A stretch of DNA of 64,000 nt from Bacteroidales bacterium (GCA_017522065.1 JAFXAD010000033.1:1-64000), one strand, 5' to 3'. Shown: positions 8,601 to 18,146, numbered from the stretch's first letter. Made by a program: numbers and translations. The notes: generated by a model from the sequence alone, not told the origin.

Positions 8601-11374
8601 AAAAAACTCTACTCCTCTTTTTCGCCCTCCTTCACGCCTCCACAATCATCGTCTTCGCTCAAGACGATGCAGACCACTATACGCGCCTCTACGACAAAAT
8701 CTACAAGGCCTATGTCAAGGAACCCAACAACGTGGCCAACATGCTCGACATGGCCATATTCTATGCCGACTCCATCAACCCCATGCACAACTATGCTACG
8801 GCAATGAAATACATCTCCGCTGCAGAATCAGAGTTCATCGAGATCATTCAAGACCGCGACCGCTACCGCGAGGCTTCAAAACTGATGAAAAAGAAAATCA
8901 CTATCGAACTCCTGCGACAGCACAAACGCTCCATCACCTATAGCGCACGCCACTTCCTCGAAAGCCAGGACAACCCCTCCGACGCTCTCCTCGACACCTA
9001 CTCCGCAGCATTCAAAGACGACGGCCTCACACGCCGCATCATCGACTCCAAACGGCTTCAGTCACGGCTCGCCGCAACACGACAGGCCAACACCCTCGCG
9101 GCATACAAGAATTTCCTCCAGAACTATGCCGCCACCATCGAAGGCGAAGAGGCAGCCAAAGAAATGACTTCACTTGCACTAAGCATCACCGCCAACGCCA
9201 AACGCGAAACGCAGGTCGACTCCATCCTCGACGGATACCTCGACCTCGCTCCCGTCCAGACAGCAGCATTCCAACGCAAAAGCGACATCGCCTACAACAA
9301 ACTCCTCGCCAACCCCACCGCGCAGGCCTGTCAGTCGTTCCTGACACGCTTCCCCGGCAGCAACCACTACTCCAAAGTCCTCGAGCGTATGGACCAACAG
9401 CTGCAAGCCTCATTCTCGCAACTCAGCACTCCACAACAGTTCGCCGACTTCGCTATCGACTACCCCGACAACCCCCTCGCCGAAAAAGCTATGGTCAAAC
9501 TCAAAAAGGCCATCACCGACCAGCGCGACATGCAGGCCCTCAAAATATACATGGACAACTTCCAACTCGACGTCGACTACAACGACATCTACCTCCAATA
9601 CTACAACTGGCACACCGAAGAGGGCAACCTCGCACCAATCCAGGCCTTCGCCGACAACAACCCCGATTTCCCCTACCAAATGGCCCTCCAGGACGAACTG
9701 AAACGTGCAACCGTTATCGACTCCATCGACATCAGCATGCCCTTCCATGAAAAAGACTTCCGCAGCTGGGCCTCCAAAATCTACCACCTCACAGGCAAGA
9801 AGATCTCCTTCGTCGCACTGCAACGCACCCTCCAAGGATTCATAGCCAACAAGCAGTGGAACAAAATACCCGAACGGCTCGACTATTTCACCCTCTCCTT
9901 CGAAGACCACTGCACCGACCAAGTGGCCGAACTGCGCTCCATAGTTCTTCAGCCCGCCGACCCACGCATCAACTTCACTCCCGTCGTCCGACCCGCCTAT
10001 GACATGCTCCATCCCGTCCTTCACCCCGATGGCCGACGCATCTTCTACAACCGCGTCGTCGACGGACACCTCGCCATACAATGCGCCGTCGCCACACCAG
10101 CCAAGAAAAACACCGTCTGGCGCAGCACCGGCAACATCAATTTCGTCAACATCGAGAATGCCGACATCCAACTATTCAGCCTCTTCGCAGACGGACGCAA
10201 AATGCTAATCGGCAAAAACGGTGACATCCTCGTAGCCGAAGACAGCGAAGCCGGATGGTTCGTCACCGAAACACTCCCACAACCTGTCAACAGCCCCTAT
10301 TGCGACTACGACGCCTTCATGCTGCCCGACAGCAGCGGCATCCTCCTCGCCTCTGACCGCCCTGGCGGACAAAACCTCCAGCCCTCGCGCTCCCTCTTCC
10401 ACGGCGACACCGCCCTCGCCTCCGACATCTATTTCGTACCCCTCACCCCGCGCGGATGGGGCAACCCCGTCAACCTTGGCATCTCCGTCAACTCACCCTA
10501 CATGGAATGTTCCCCCTCCATTACCGACGACCTCAAAACCCTCTACTTCGCCACCGACGGACGTGGCGGCCTCGGCTATGCCGACATCTACTACGTCACT
10601 CGCGACAACACCAACGACTGGCAACACTGGAGCCAACCGCGCAACTACGGCAAAGAGGTCAACACCGGCTTCAACGAAATCTCCGCAATCCTCACTCCCG
10701 ACAACTCAACCCTCCTCATCTCTTCCAACGCCCATGGCCATTACGGATGCTACTCCGCCACCGCCATCCACACCATCAGCAGCGACCTCGTCACCGTCAA
10801 CGTCCACTCTCAAAGCGTAGGCTTCTCCTTCGATATCGTCGATGCACAAACACACACACGCCTCTCCCACACTGCCCTGCAGCCCGACTCCTCCTGGACC
10901 ACCTCCCTCTACCACGACAAGTCCTACATCCTTTACCCTCGCTGCAACGGCCTCTTCATGCCTTCCATATTCTTCTCGCCAGCACAGACACAATCCCTAC
11001 AACCCCAAGCCTATAGCATCGCCACGCTGCTCAACGGCACAACCAAGGCAATCCCCCTGCCAGGAATAGCCTTCGAGCCGCGCCGCTCCTCCCTCACACC
11101 AAATTCAGATATCGACATTGACGGCCTCGCACACTTCCTCCAAGCCAACCCGCAAGCCGCCGCCGAAATCATATCCCACATCGACGATGCCGACGACACC
11201 TTCAGCTTCAACCTCTCGCAAGCTCGCGCCAAAGAAATCAAAAACAAACTCATACTCAAAAATATCGACCCCGACCGCATCATCCTCTCCCCCTACGGCA
11301 ACAGCCTCACCAAACGAGGCCAAGCCTCCGAGTCCATCTCCATACTCTTCCACGACACCCACTCAACCCATTAA
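8597..11374 (+). CDS. PorE-like TPR / beta-propeller / OmpA-like protein
   Basis: 925 residues. Signal peptide MKKTLLLFFALLHASTIIVFA, then Q. Residues about 25-440 are all-helical and TPR-like. About 455-720 holds PD40/WD40-like propeller blades (HPVLHPDGRRIFYN, CSPSITDDLKTLYFATDGRG, ISAILTPDNSTLLISS). About 730-800 looks like a carboxypeptidase regulatory-like domain (GFSFDIVDAQTHTRLSH). About 820-920 is an OmpA-like peptidoglycan-binding domain with FNLSQARAKEIKNKLI. This order is the one described for PorE of the T9SS in Porphyromonas gingivalis. It is longer than PorE and has a Q rather than a lipidated Cys after the signal. The normal reading would be a periplasmic anchor between peptidoglycan and an outer-membrane machine. 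Other PD40-OmpA proteins of unknown role share parts of this plan. Confidence 0.8.
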   Translation: MKKTLLLFFALLHASTIIVFAQDDADHYTRLYDKIYKAYVKEPNNVANMLDMAIFYADSINPMHNYATAMKYISAAESEFIEIIQDRDRYREASKLMKKKITIELLRQHKRSITYSARHFLESQDNPSDALLDTYSAAFKDDGLTRRIIDSKRLQSRLAATRQANTLAAYKNFLQNYAATIEGEEAAKEMTSLALSITANAKRETQVDSILDGYLDLAPVQTAAFQRKSDIAYNKLLANPTAQACQSFLTRFPGSNHYSKVLERMDQQLQASFSQLSTPQQFADFAIDYPDNPLAEKAMVKLKKAITDQRDMQALKIYMDNFQLDVDYNDIYLQYYNWHTEEGNLAPIQAFADNNPDFPYQMALQDELKRATVIDSIDISMPFHEKDFRSWASKIYHLTGKKISFVALQRTLQGFIANKQWNKIPERLDYFTLSFEDHCTDQVAELRSIVLQPADPRINFTPVVRPAYDMLHPVLHPDGRRIFYNRVVDGHLAIQCAVATPAKKNTVWRSTGNINFVNIENADIQLFSLFADGRKMLIGKNGDILVAEDSEAGWFVTETLPQPVNSPYCDYDAFMLPDSSGILLASDRPGGQNLQPSRSLFHGDTALASDIYFVPLTPRGWGNPVNLGISVNSPYMECSPSITDDLKTLYFATDGRGGLGYADIYYVTRDNTNDWQHWSQPRNYGKEVNTGFNEISAILTPDNSTLLISSNAHGHYGCYSATAIHTISSDLVTVNVHSQSVGFSFDIVDAQTHTRLSHTALQPDSSWTTSLYHDKSYILYPRCNGLFMPSIFFSPAQTQSLQPQAYSIATLLNGTTKAIPLPGIAFEPRRSSLTPNSDIDIDGLAHFLQANPQAAAEIISHIDDADDTFSFNLSQARAKEIKNKLILKNIDPDRIILSPYGNSLTKRGQASESISILFHDTHSTH

Positions 11375-11389
11375 ACCCTTACCCCAATT

Positions 11390-11536
11390 AGTATAATTCG
11401 CGATTTGCTTGAAAAAAAAATCTTAATGGCAACATATTATTACGCTCAATTCGTTTAATTGCTCATTGCATTTTCTTTACTCATTAGGTATTCGCAGGCA
11501 TACCACGACGTTTGAAAAGTAATTATTAGAGGTGCC
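11390..11536 (+). repeat. MITE-like intergenic repeat, copy C (short form, type-I tail)
   Basis: The type-I tail (GCTCATTGCATTTTCTTTAC, then ATTCGCAGGCATACCACG and AATTATTAGAGGTGCCC) matches copy B almost base for base. The 5' end is worn: it has no clear ACCTCTAAAAATT terminus. It sits between the PorE-like gene and the hydrolase gene. From 11537 to 11602 only AT-rich sequence is seen. Confidence 0.7.
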
Positions 11537-11602
11537 CTAAAAAACAAATTCGCTGGTTTATAGACATATTATTCGCTAAATTCGTGTTCAAAAAAATATA
11601 TC

Positions 11603-12427
11603 ATGGAAAAGCACAAAACCCTGTTGTTCGAAGGACGTGAACTCCACTATCGCGACGAAGGCCGCGAACACCCCTGCACACTCGTCCTCCTCCATGGATT
11701 CCTCCAGAACCTCAATGTATGGAGCTCCCTCATGCTCTCCTACATGCGCCACATGAGGGTTATCACTATCGACCTCCCAGGACACGGCTACAGCGACACC
11801 TACTCCGACGTCCACACCATGGATTTCATGGCCAACGCCGTCAAGCACGTCCTCGACCACGCAGGCGTCCAGCGCTGCGTCCTCGCCGGACACTCCCTCG
11901 GCGGCTACGTCGCACTTGCCTTCGCCTCCAACTACAGCTACATGCTCAACGGTCTCGCACTCCTACACTCTCACGCCATGGCCGACAGCCCTCAGAAAAG
12001 AGAACAGCGCGACCAACTCTGCCGACAGGTACACCTCAACCGCGCAGGATTCATCGTCGACTTCATAACCAACCTCTTCGACCCGTCCAAACGTGAGCCT
12101 CTCGCCCAAGACATCAAGGAACTTCGCGACCAATGCCTCGAAACTCACGAAAACGGCATCCTCGCAGCACAGCGCGGCATGAAACTCCGCACCTCGCGCA
12201 TCTCAACACTCGCCACACTCCAGGTCCCTGTGCTGTTCGTCTACGGCAAAAACGACCCCCGAATCCCTCTCGAAGAAGGCCTATCCCAAGCAATGATACC
12301 ACAGCGCTCAGAAGTCCTACTCCTCGACAACGTCGCTCACATGTCCTTCATCGAAGAACGCGACTATGTCCGCGACCGCCTCGACGACTTCTGCAAACAA
12401 TGTTACAAGTGCCAGTTGCACGCATAG
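11603..12427 (+). CDS. Alpha/beta hydrolase
   Basis: 274 residues, the usual length for this fold. The oxyanion region is LVLLHGFLQNLNVWSSL. The nucleophile elbow is LAGHSLGGYVALAFA, with the catalytic Ser inside GHSLGG near residue 97. The acid region is VLFVYGKNDPRIPLEEG, and the catalytic His lies in NVAHMSFIEE. No signal peptide, so it is cytoplasmic. The substrate cannot be deduced; the family includes esterases, lipases and C-C hydrolases. It stands alone between a repeat copy and the second surface-protein cassette. The 109 bases after it contain no recognisable element. Confidence 0.88.
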   Translation: MEKHKTLLFEGRELHYRDEGREHPCTLVLLHGFLQNLNVWSSLMLSYMRHMRVITIDLPGHGYSDTYSDVHTMDFMANAVKHVLDHAGVQRCVLAGHSLGGYVALAFASNYSYMLNGLALLHSHAMADSPQKREQRDQLCRQVHLNRAGFIVDFITNLFDPSKREPLAQDIKELRDQCLETHENGILAAQRGMKLRTSRISTLATLQVPVLFVYGKNDPRIPLEEGLSQAMIPQRSEVLLLDNVAHMSFIEERDYVRDRLDDFCKQCYKCQLHA

Positions 12428-12536
12428 AGAAGCCCCTGTGCGTGGCAGCCCCGTTATCCTTCTATGGTACAAGTGTCCGTAGCGCAAAAGCAATTAATAG
12501 AGACTCCGACAATTCACATTTTTTAGAAACATTATC

Positions 12537-14153
12537 ATGAAAAAAATTCACCTTTTGTCGTACATACAATTTATGCATGTTTTGTTGATGCTTTCCGTTC
12601 CCTTTGTTTCGATCTCTCAAGTATCCGAAACAAACAGGATGGCACCTTCATATTATTATGTTGCCAAAGAGTCCATCATCAAAAATTATGATGGTAAAAA
12701 CAACTTCATTATGTCTTATGGATGTAAAGACAATGAATACGGCGTCCTAAATCTATGTGAGAAATCTTCTTTCTTTATCCAATCTGATGGCGAAGACCAC
12801 GCTCGACATATAGTCGACCTACCATATGGCTACAAAGTCAATGACATGGATTTTGTATACCTCAAAATGAAAGACGATAACTATTATGAACCTTTCTTGT
12901 GTTTCTGTGGCACACGGATTATCCGATACGACTACTATTATCCAATAATAAGAGACTCATCCGTTGTCACAATCATTCCTGTAACCGAAGGGTTTGTCGG
13001 ATACTTCAAAGTCAACAACGCCATATCTCCCTCAATATCGGACTCTGCTGTTCTACGCAGCGTGGAATGCTGCAAGGAATTATCCAGAATGATTTGTTAT
13101 GCAGAACAAAACGGAGCTTTTTGCTCTCAACAGTCGACATATCGTGACAATGCTGTTCTTGACATTATCGGGACCACAAAAAACAATTGCGATTTTTACA
13201 ACTGTAGCCACAACAACCTCTCTGCCCTTTGGAGGGTAAAATTCTACCCACAATTCCCTTATATGTATTATCCAAGCGGAACTCACTGGGACAACAACAT
13301 CCGATTCAACGACGACAATGCCGAAAAAATAATTGACTTGTGCGCAACCAACGACTACGTCGTAACTGTATCCCAACCATCAAACAGCAACACAAACTTC
13401 TGGCTAAGATTCAGCAACAAAGAAACCTACCATTTCTCTGGAGGCATGGAACTAAACAATACCCTACTCAATATTGACTTGTCAACTCTACAGATTAACA
13501 ACAATTCCATATCCAATAGTAACCTTACATACTTCCGACTCCCAATAAGACTTTCGCACATGTACAACAACACCTTCTCTTTTGCATTCAACTCAGCAAA
13601 TCAAGAGAGTAACATAAACGGTATCTTCGTATTTAAAAAAGACATTGACCAACCCGCAATCAATCCTGTGGGATTTTATGACCACGTCGCTGAAGGTTTG
13701 ACAGCCCTCACATACTTGCCCGTTAATAGCGCTTCTGTTTACCTTTTTGATGCAGGAATACGTAGCACACTTAACACAGGCATCACATACTGGGACTTCT
13801 CCAACAACAATAGCCATACCTCGTACCACTATTATTCAGACACCATAAACCTAAGTTCCATCTGCACATATACCTTCGGCAATGAATATATTTCATGGTC
13901 GGGAGAAAACAATTCTGCCAATCAGCCTCCTTATCTACTACGCCAAAAAGTGCATCATCCTCTTGGGAATATCGGTCATTGCCAATCGCTTTCAAACACA
14001 CCCTTAGAAAGAACGTTTCTGAACATGGAAGAAGACCATCATGACTTCAAAATCATGGAGAGGTATCCCGACAAACAGGATGTATTTAAAGTAACAAAAA
14101 TAGCATTCAATCCATACCTTGTCAACATCGTACCAATATGCAGAAAATATTAA
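12537..14153 (+). CDS. Secreted hypothetical protein, paralogue of the protein at 441
   Basis: 538 residues. Signal peptide MKKIHLLSYIQFMHVLLMLS with PFVSIS after it and a Q near residue 29. The mature part is rich in Asn, Tyr and Ser with beta-strand-like repeats (FLCFCGTRIIRYDYYYP, VTEGFVGYFKVNN, TLLNIDLSTLQINNNS). This resembles the 431-residue protein at 441 in layout and in short motifs. No T9SS tail is present. It is distinctly AT-rich against the surrounding genes, as is its partner downstream, which suggests a different evolutionary source or relaxed selection. Function unknown; a surface-associated propeller is the best guess. Confidence 0.75.
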   Translation: MKKIHLLSYIQFMHVLLMLSVPFVSISQVSETNRMAPSYYYVAKESIIKNYDGKNNFIMSYGCKDNEYGVLNLCEKSSFFIQSDGEDHARHIVDLPYGYKVNDMDFVYLKMKDDNYYEPFLCFCGTRIIRYDYYYPIIRDSSVVTIIPVTEGFVGYFKVNNAISPSISDSAVLRSVECCKELSRMICYAEQNGAFCSQQSTYRDNAVLDIIGTTKNNCDFYNCSHNNLSALWRVKFYPQFPYMYYPSGTHWDNNIRFNDDNAEKIIDLCATNDYVVTVSQPSNSNTNFWLRFSNKETYHFSGGMELNNTLLNIDLSTLQINNNSISNSNLTYFRLPIRLSHMYNNTFSFAFNSANQESNINGIFVFKKDIDQPAINPVGFYDHVAEGLTALTYLPVNSASVYLFDAGIRSTLNTGITYWDFSNNNSHTSYHYYSDTINLSSICTYTFGNEYISWSGENNSANQPPYLLRQKVHHPLGNIGHCQSLSNTPLERTFLNMEEDHHDFKIMERYPDKQDVFKVTKIAFNPYLVNIVPICRKY

Positions 14154-14173
14154 TCCCCTAAAACAAAACGACC

Positions 14174-15898
14174 ATGAAAACTCGAATCTTTTCGGCTTTG
14201 GCATTCGTCATCCCTTGTTTGAGCCTCGCCCAACCCTCTTTTTCAAACTACGACACAATACCTGCTCGCTATAGGGGATACCACTACACCGAATGGTACG
14301 ACCAATGCCCCGCTTACAACAATGGCGGTGTAATCGACTCTTGCAGCTACGAAATATATACATTAGGAAGATATGTTGGCGAAGCTTATGCAAAATACGA
14401 ATATACTGACCATCCCATCAAGATAAAGGGGCTGGCTGCTATGGTACACAATGAAACCCGAGCAACCAATTTCCCACATCCCAACCCGGCTATGGCCGAA
14501 AACTATCTATATCTACTCGAACGCATCGACTGGGTCGACACAGTTCATCCCGATAGATTAGGCTACTTCAGAATGAGAATAATAGACTCCGTACGGTTCG
14601 ACACCGTTAAGCCAAAAATAATGGTCATCGAACAAGCATACCCAGGAATCCCACCCTCTTACGCTTTTGTTTACGAAGCCTATTTCGATAAACCGATAAC
14701 CATAGATTCAATTTTCTATATCCATGGCTCTTTCTCTCACATTTTAAACCATGATACAGATGTATATACTCACTGGCCATTTGACTATACAGCTGTAGTC
14801 CCACTGAAAAGATGGCTATCCTGCGGCGATTGCTGTCCTCGAAACGGTTTGTGTCAGCCCGAAGGACAAAACAGATCTCTCGAGTATATCGACCGGGCCA
14901 CTATTTACGATCCTGGTTACCCAGCCCTTGACACCAACGAAGTGTGGTGCATGGGATGGCATTACGACCCCAACGAACCATTCGGATTATTCTTCGCCAT
15001 TGTAGACCATTACGAACTAAAACTGTTCAGCGACAGTCTTATCATGGGTACTGTCGAAGGTTCTGGATTCTACGATGAGAACGATACCGCCGTTTTCCAA
15101 GCAATTCCTAATCCAGGATTCGTTTTCTACCAGTGGAACGACGGCAATATGCAAAACCCACGCCGACTGCAACTCTCACACGACACCTCCTTTACCGCCA
15201 TTTTCGCCGAAGGTGTGCCCTACCATCTTAGCCTACAAACCAACAACAGTATTATGGGTACCGTAAGCGGAGAAGGTGACTATCCCTCCAATTCAATAGT
15301 CACAATTTCAGCAACACCCTCAAGCAATGCTTTCCTATTCTCTCATTGGAACGACGGAAACACAAACAATCCCCGTACTTTTACACTCTCTCAAGACACA
15401 TCATTCACCGCATTTTTCACCGAAAACTGGCATCACCATGTAGATCTCCAATCCAACAACCCCCAATGGGGATCCGTAAATGGCGATGGCGACTACCTTG
15501 CCGGCTCTGAAGTGACAATCATCGCCACGCCAAAAGACTCAAACTACGCTTTTTCTCATTGGAATGACTACAACACCAGTAATCCTCGTACTTTTACAAT
15601 CACTCAGGACACCTCTTTCACAGCCAACTTCTACAAGCTGCTTCATATCAACCCTGTACAACAAACCTACAATTTCTCAATCTCTCCGAACCCTACTTCC
15701 CAAACAATTACATTACAGCACAATGACAACGGAAAGCACCACGTCGACATCTTCGACTCAAAAGGTCTCCTGGTCAAATCTATTGACTATTCTGGTTCCT
15801 CTATCGAAATCGACTTGTCATCTCTTCCCAATGGCACCTACTACATCCGCCTTACCTATAACGGCATGCAAGGGGTGCGCACAATTGTCAAACATTAA
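14174..15898 (+). CDS. T9SS-sorted surface protein with three InlB-like B-repeats
   Basis: 574 residues. Signal peptide MKTRIFSALAFVIPCLSLA, then Q. Residues about 20-280 contain the domain shared with the protein at 3409 (EAYFDKPITIDSIFYIHGS). Three tandem divergent InlB B-repeats of about 65 residues follow at roughly 284-347, 348-415 and 418-480. Each has a G-x-V-x-G-x-G-x-Y core and an H/Q-WND-x-N-x2-NPR motif. The last 77 residues are a type A T9SS sorting domain (FSISPNPTSQTITL, ending VRTIVKH). Twenty bases separate it from the preceding secreted protein, so they form one unit. The repeats usually act as stalks or spacers in surface adhesins; the binding partner is unknown. Confidence 0.88.
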   Translation: MKTRIFSALAFVIPCLSLAQPSFSNYDTIPARYRGYHYTEWYDQCPAYNNGGVIDSCSYEIYTLGRYVGEAYAKYEYTDHPIKIKGLAAMVHNETRATNFPHPNPAMAENYLYLLERIDWVDTVHPDRLGYFRMRIIDSVRFDTVKPKIMVIEQAYPGIPPSYAFVYEAYFDKPITIDSIFYIHGSFSHILNHDTDVYTHWPFDYTAVVPLKRWLSCGDCCPRNGLCQPEGQNRSLEYIDRATIYDPGYPALDTNEVWCMGWHYDPNEPFGLFFAIVDHYELKLFSDSLIMGTVEGSGFYDENDTAVFQAIPNPGFVFYQWNDGNMQNPRRLQLSHDTSFTAIFAEGVPYHLSLQTNNSIMGTVSGEGDYPSNSIVTISATPSSNAFLFSHWNDGNTNNPRTFTLSQDTSFTAFFTENWHHHVDLQSNNPQWGSVNGDGDYLAGSEVTIIATPKDSNYAFSHWNDYNTSNPRTFTITQDTSFTANFYKLLHINPVQQTYNFSISPNPTSQTITLQHNDNGKHHVDIFDSKGLLVKSIDYSGSSIEIDLSSLPNGTYYIRLTYNGMQGVRTIVKH

Positions 15899-15993
15899 GG
15901 GACAATACACATATAACACCCATCATTATCAATACAATACACGTTTAGCCAAAAATTAAACAAAAAAAATTTCACCACATCAGAAAAATGTAG

Positions 15994-16001
15994 TACATTT
16001 G
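15994..16001 (+). promoter_or_regulatory. -7 box before gdhA
   Basis: TACATTTG fits TAnnTTTG and lies 45 bases before the ATG at 16047. A TTTCA at about 15970, some 19 bases further up, is a plausible weak -33 element. Confidence 0.6.
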
Positions 16002-16046
16002 TTTTCTCAAATAAAAACAAATTTTTAACATAAATATTTGATTAAG

Positions 16047-17390
16047 ATGAAAGTAAACGAAATTATGGCTAACCTGGAAGCCAAACATCCGGGCGAAAAT
16101 GAGTACTTGCAGGCCGTTCGCGAGGTCCTGGAGACCATCGAAGAAGAATACAACAAACACCCCGAATTTGAGGCTAACAAAATCGTCGAGCGCATCGTAG
16201 AGCCCGACCGTATCTTCACCTTCCGCGTGACTTGGGTCAACGATAAGGGTGAGGTTTGCACCAACCTCGGCTACCGCGTTCAGTTCAACGCTGCCCTCGG
16301 CGCATACAAAGGCGGTCTCCGCTTCCACAAAGCCGTTAACGTCAGCATGCTGAAATTCCTCGGTTTCGAGCAGATCTTCAAAAACAGCCTCACCATGCTG
16401 CCCCTCGGCGGTGGTAAGGGTGGTTCTGATTTCGACCCCGTCGGAAAGAGCGACGCCGAAATCATGCGCTTCTGCCAGGCCTTCATGTACGAACTCTGGC
16501 GCAACATCGGTCCCGACCAGGACAGCCCTGCTGGTGACGTAGGAGTTGGCGGTCGCGAAATCGGCTACCTCTATGGCGCTTACAAGAAACTCGCTCGCGA
16601 GCACAGCACCGGCGCTCTCACCGGAAAGAGCTACGGCTGGGGTGGTTCCCTCATCCGTCCTGAAGCTACCGGCTTCGGCGCTATCTACTATGTAGACCGC
16701 ATGGTCCGCGAAAAAGGCGACACCCTCGCCGGCAAACGCATCGCCCTCTCTGGCTTCGGCAACGTCGCTTGGGGTGCTGCTACCAAGGCTGTTGAACTCG
16801 GCGCTAAAGTCGTCGCCATCTCTGGCCCCGACGGTGTCTGCGAAATCGAGAACGGCATCACCAAAGATATGATCGACTACATGCTCGTCATGCGCGCTTC
16901 CAACCGCAACAAGGTTCAGGATATGGCCGACAAATTCCCCGGCCAGGCCAAATTCACCGCTGGCAAGAAATCATGGGTCGTCAAATGCGACATCGCTATG
17001 CCCTGCGCTTTCCAGAACGAACTCGCTGAAGAAGATGCTAAGATGCTCCTCGCTAACGGCGTGAAGTATGTTGCTGAAGTCTCCAACATGGGTTGCCAGC
17101 CCGCCGCTATCGCCGCTATCCAGGCTGCTAAGGTTCCCTTCGGACCTGGCAAGGCCGTCAACGCTGGTGGCGTCGCTACCTCTGGCCTCGAAATCTGCCA
17201 GAACGCTGAGCACCGCAACTGGACCGCTGAAGAGGTCGACAAGAACCTCCATACCATCATGAACAACATCTACGACATGTGCGTTGAGCACGGCCGCGAG
17301 GCTGATGGTCACATCAACTATGTCAAGGGTGCTAACATCGCTGGTTTCATGCGCGTAGCTAAAGCTATGGTTGCACAGGGTATCATCTAA
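16047..17390 (+). CDS. gdhA: NADP-type glutamate dehydrogenase
   Basis: 447 residues from the ATG at 16047; an in-frame TTG at 16038 would add three residues but is less likely. It catalyses the reversible reductive amination of 2-oxoglutarate by ammonia in the cytoplasm. Family marks: NLGYRVQFNAALGAYKGGLRF, the active-site Lys in PLGGGKGGSDFDP, the diagnostic SYGWGGSLIRPEATGFG, and the nucleotide-binding ALSGFGNVAWGAATKAVELG. Its length is that of the short hexameric class. Codon use is strongly biased (many GCT and GGT), as expected for a highly expressed gene and unlike its neighbours. It has its own promoter-like box and its own terminator, so it is a single-gene unit. In this organism it could assimilate ammonia or, with the peptidases nearby, serve amino-acid fermentation. 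Confidence 0.96.
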   Translation: MKVNEIMANLEAKHPGENEYLQAVREVLETIEEEYNKHPEFEANKIVERIVEPDRIFTFRVTWVNDKGEVCTNLGYRVQFNAALGAYKGGLRFHKAVNVSMLKFLGFEQIFKNSLTMLPLGGGKGGSDFDPVGKSDAEIMRFCQAFMYELWRNIGPDQDSPAGDVGVGGREIGYLYGAYKKLAREHSTGALTGKSYGWGGSLIRPEATGFGAIYYVDRMVREKGDTLAGKRIALSGFGNVAWGAATKAVELGAKVVAISGPDGVCEIENGITKDMIDYMLVMRASNRNKVQDMADKFPGQAKFTAGKKSWVVKCDIAMPCAFQNELAEEDAKMLLANGVKYVAEVSNMGCQPAAIAAIQAAKVPFGPGKAVNAGGVATSGLEICQNAEHRNWTAEEVDKNLHTIMNNIYDMCVEHGREADGHINYVKGANIAGFMRVAKAMVAQGII

Positions 17391-17417
17391 TCCATACACG
17401 ATATCCCATACATTACG

Positions 17418-17450
17418 AAAGGCCGCCCTCCGGACGGCCTTTCCTTTTCT
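17418..17450 (+). terminator. Intrinsic terminator after gdhA
   Basis: AAAGGCCG pairs with CGGCCTTT across a short loop, followed by CCTTTTCT. It lies 28 bases after the gdhA stop. Confidence 0.85.
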
Positions 17451-17531
17451 CAAAAAAACACAAGCCCTGGTACGCAAACCTTGGTACGCAAGCATCCCTG
17501 CTTGCGAAAAAAACACACCCTCATACCTCAA

Positions 17532-17951
17532 ATGAAGCACATCGAAATCATCAACGGCCCTAACCTCAACCTCACAGGCTTACGGCAGCCCGACATCTAC
17601 GGCAGCACAACAATGGAGCAGATGCTTGCCGACCTCCGCAAACAGTTCCCAAATATACAGATAGGCTACTTCCAGAGCAACATCGAAGGCCAGCTCATCG
17701 ACCGCATCCACCAAGTCGGCTTCTCAGCCGACGGCATCATCATCAACGCTGGCGGATACAGCCATACCAGCGTCGCACTCCACGACGCCATAGCCTCCGT
17801 ACCAGCTCCCGCCATCGAAGTCCATCTGAGCAATATCTTCGCTCGCGAAGACTACCGACACCACTCGCTCCTCACCTCTGCCTGCCGCGGAATCATCTGC
17901 GGCCTCGGAATCCACGGCTATTCCCTCGCCATACAAAACCTAATCAGCTAA
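17532..17951 (+). CDS. aroQ: Type II 3-dehydroquinate dehydratase, copy 1
   Basis: 139 residues from the ATG at 17532. The longer frame from 17481 adds a Lys/Arg-rich stretch not seen in the family, and copy 2 begins at the equivalent Met. It dehydrates 3-dehydroquinate to 3-dehydroshikimate, third step of the shikimate pathway. Visible marks: INGPNLNLTG, the catalytic Tyr in PDIYGS, the NAGGYSHTSVALHDA block, and the His-bearing EVHLSNIFAREDYRHHS. By my own residue-by-residue comparison it is about four-fifths identical to the copy at 19539. The shikimate kinase gene is in the same window (31774), but not adjacent. Confidence 0.93.
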   Translation: MKHIEIINGPNLNLTGLRQPDIYGSTTMEQMLADLRKQFPNIQIGYFQSNIEGQLIDRIHQVGFSADGIIINAGGYSHTSVALHDAIASVPAPAIEVHLSNIFAREDYRHHSLLTSACRGIICGLGIHGYSLAIQNLIS

Positions 17952-18086
17952 AATCAAGTAAAGAAAATAAAAAAAAACAGAAATATTCTACCATATAATA
18001 TTTTTATTTATACTTGCAAAAAACAAAACAATCGTATATAATAATTATTCATTTAATAACAAAACATTTATAAAATTAATTGAAGT

Positions 18087-18146
18087 ATGAAAAAAACAAT
18101 TTTCCTTATGGTAACCTCTAAAAATTCGTTTAATTATCTTCGTTGA
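18087..18146 (+). pseudogene. Start of a secreted-protein gene cut off by repeat copy D
   Basis: ATG at 18087 opens MKKTIFLMV, which looks like the first residues of a signal peptide. The frame then runs straight into repeat copy D (the ACCTCT terminus at about 18114) and stops at 18144-18146 after 19 codons. A near-match to the -7 box (TATACTTG at 18009-18016) lies about 70 bases upstream. The rest of the gene is not found downstream. The stretch 17952-18086 otherwise holds only AT-rich sequence. Confidence 0.45.
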
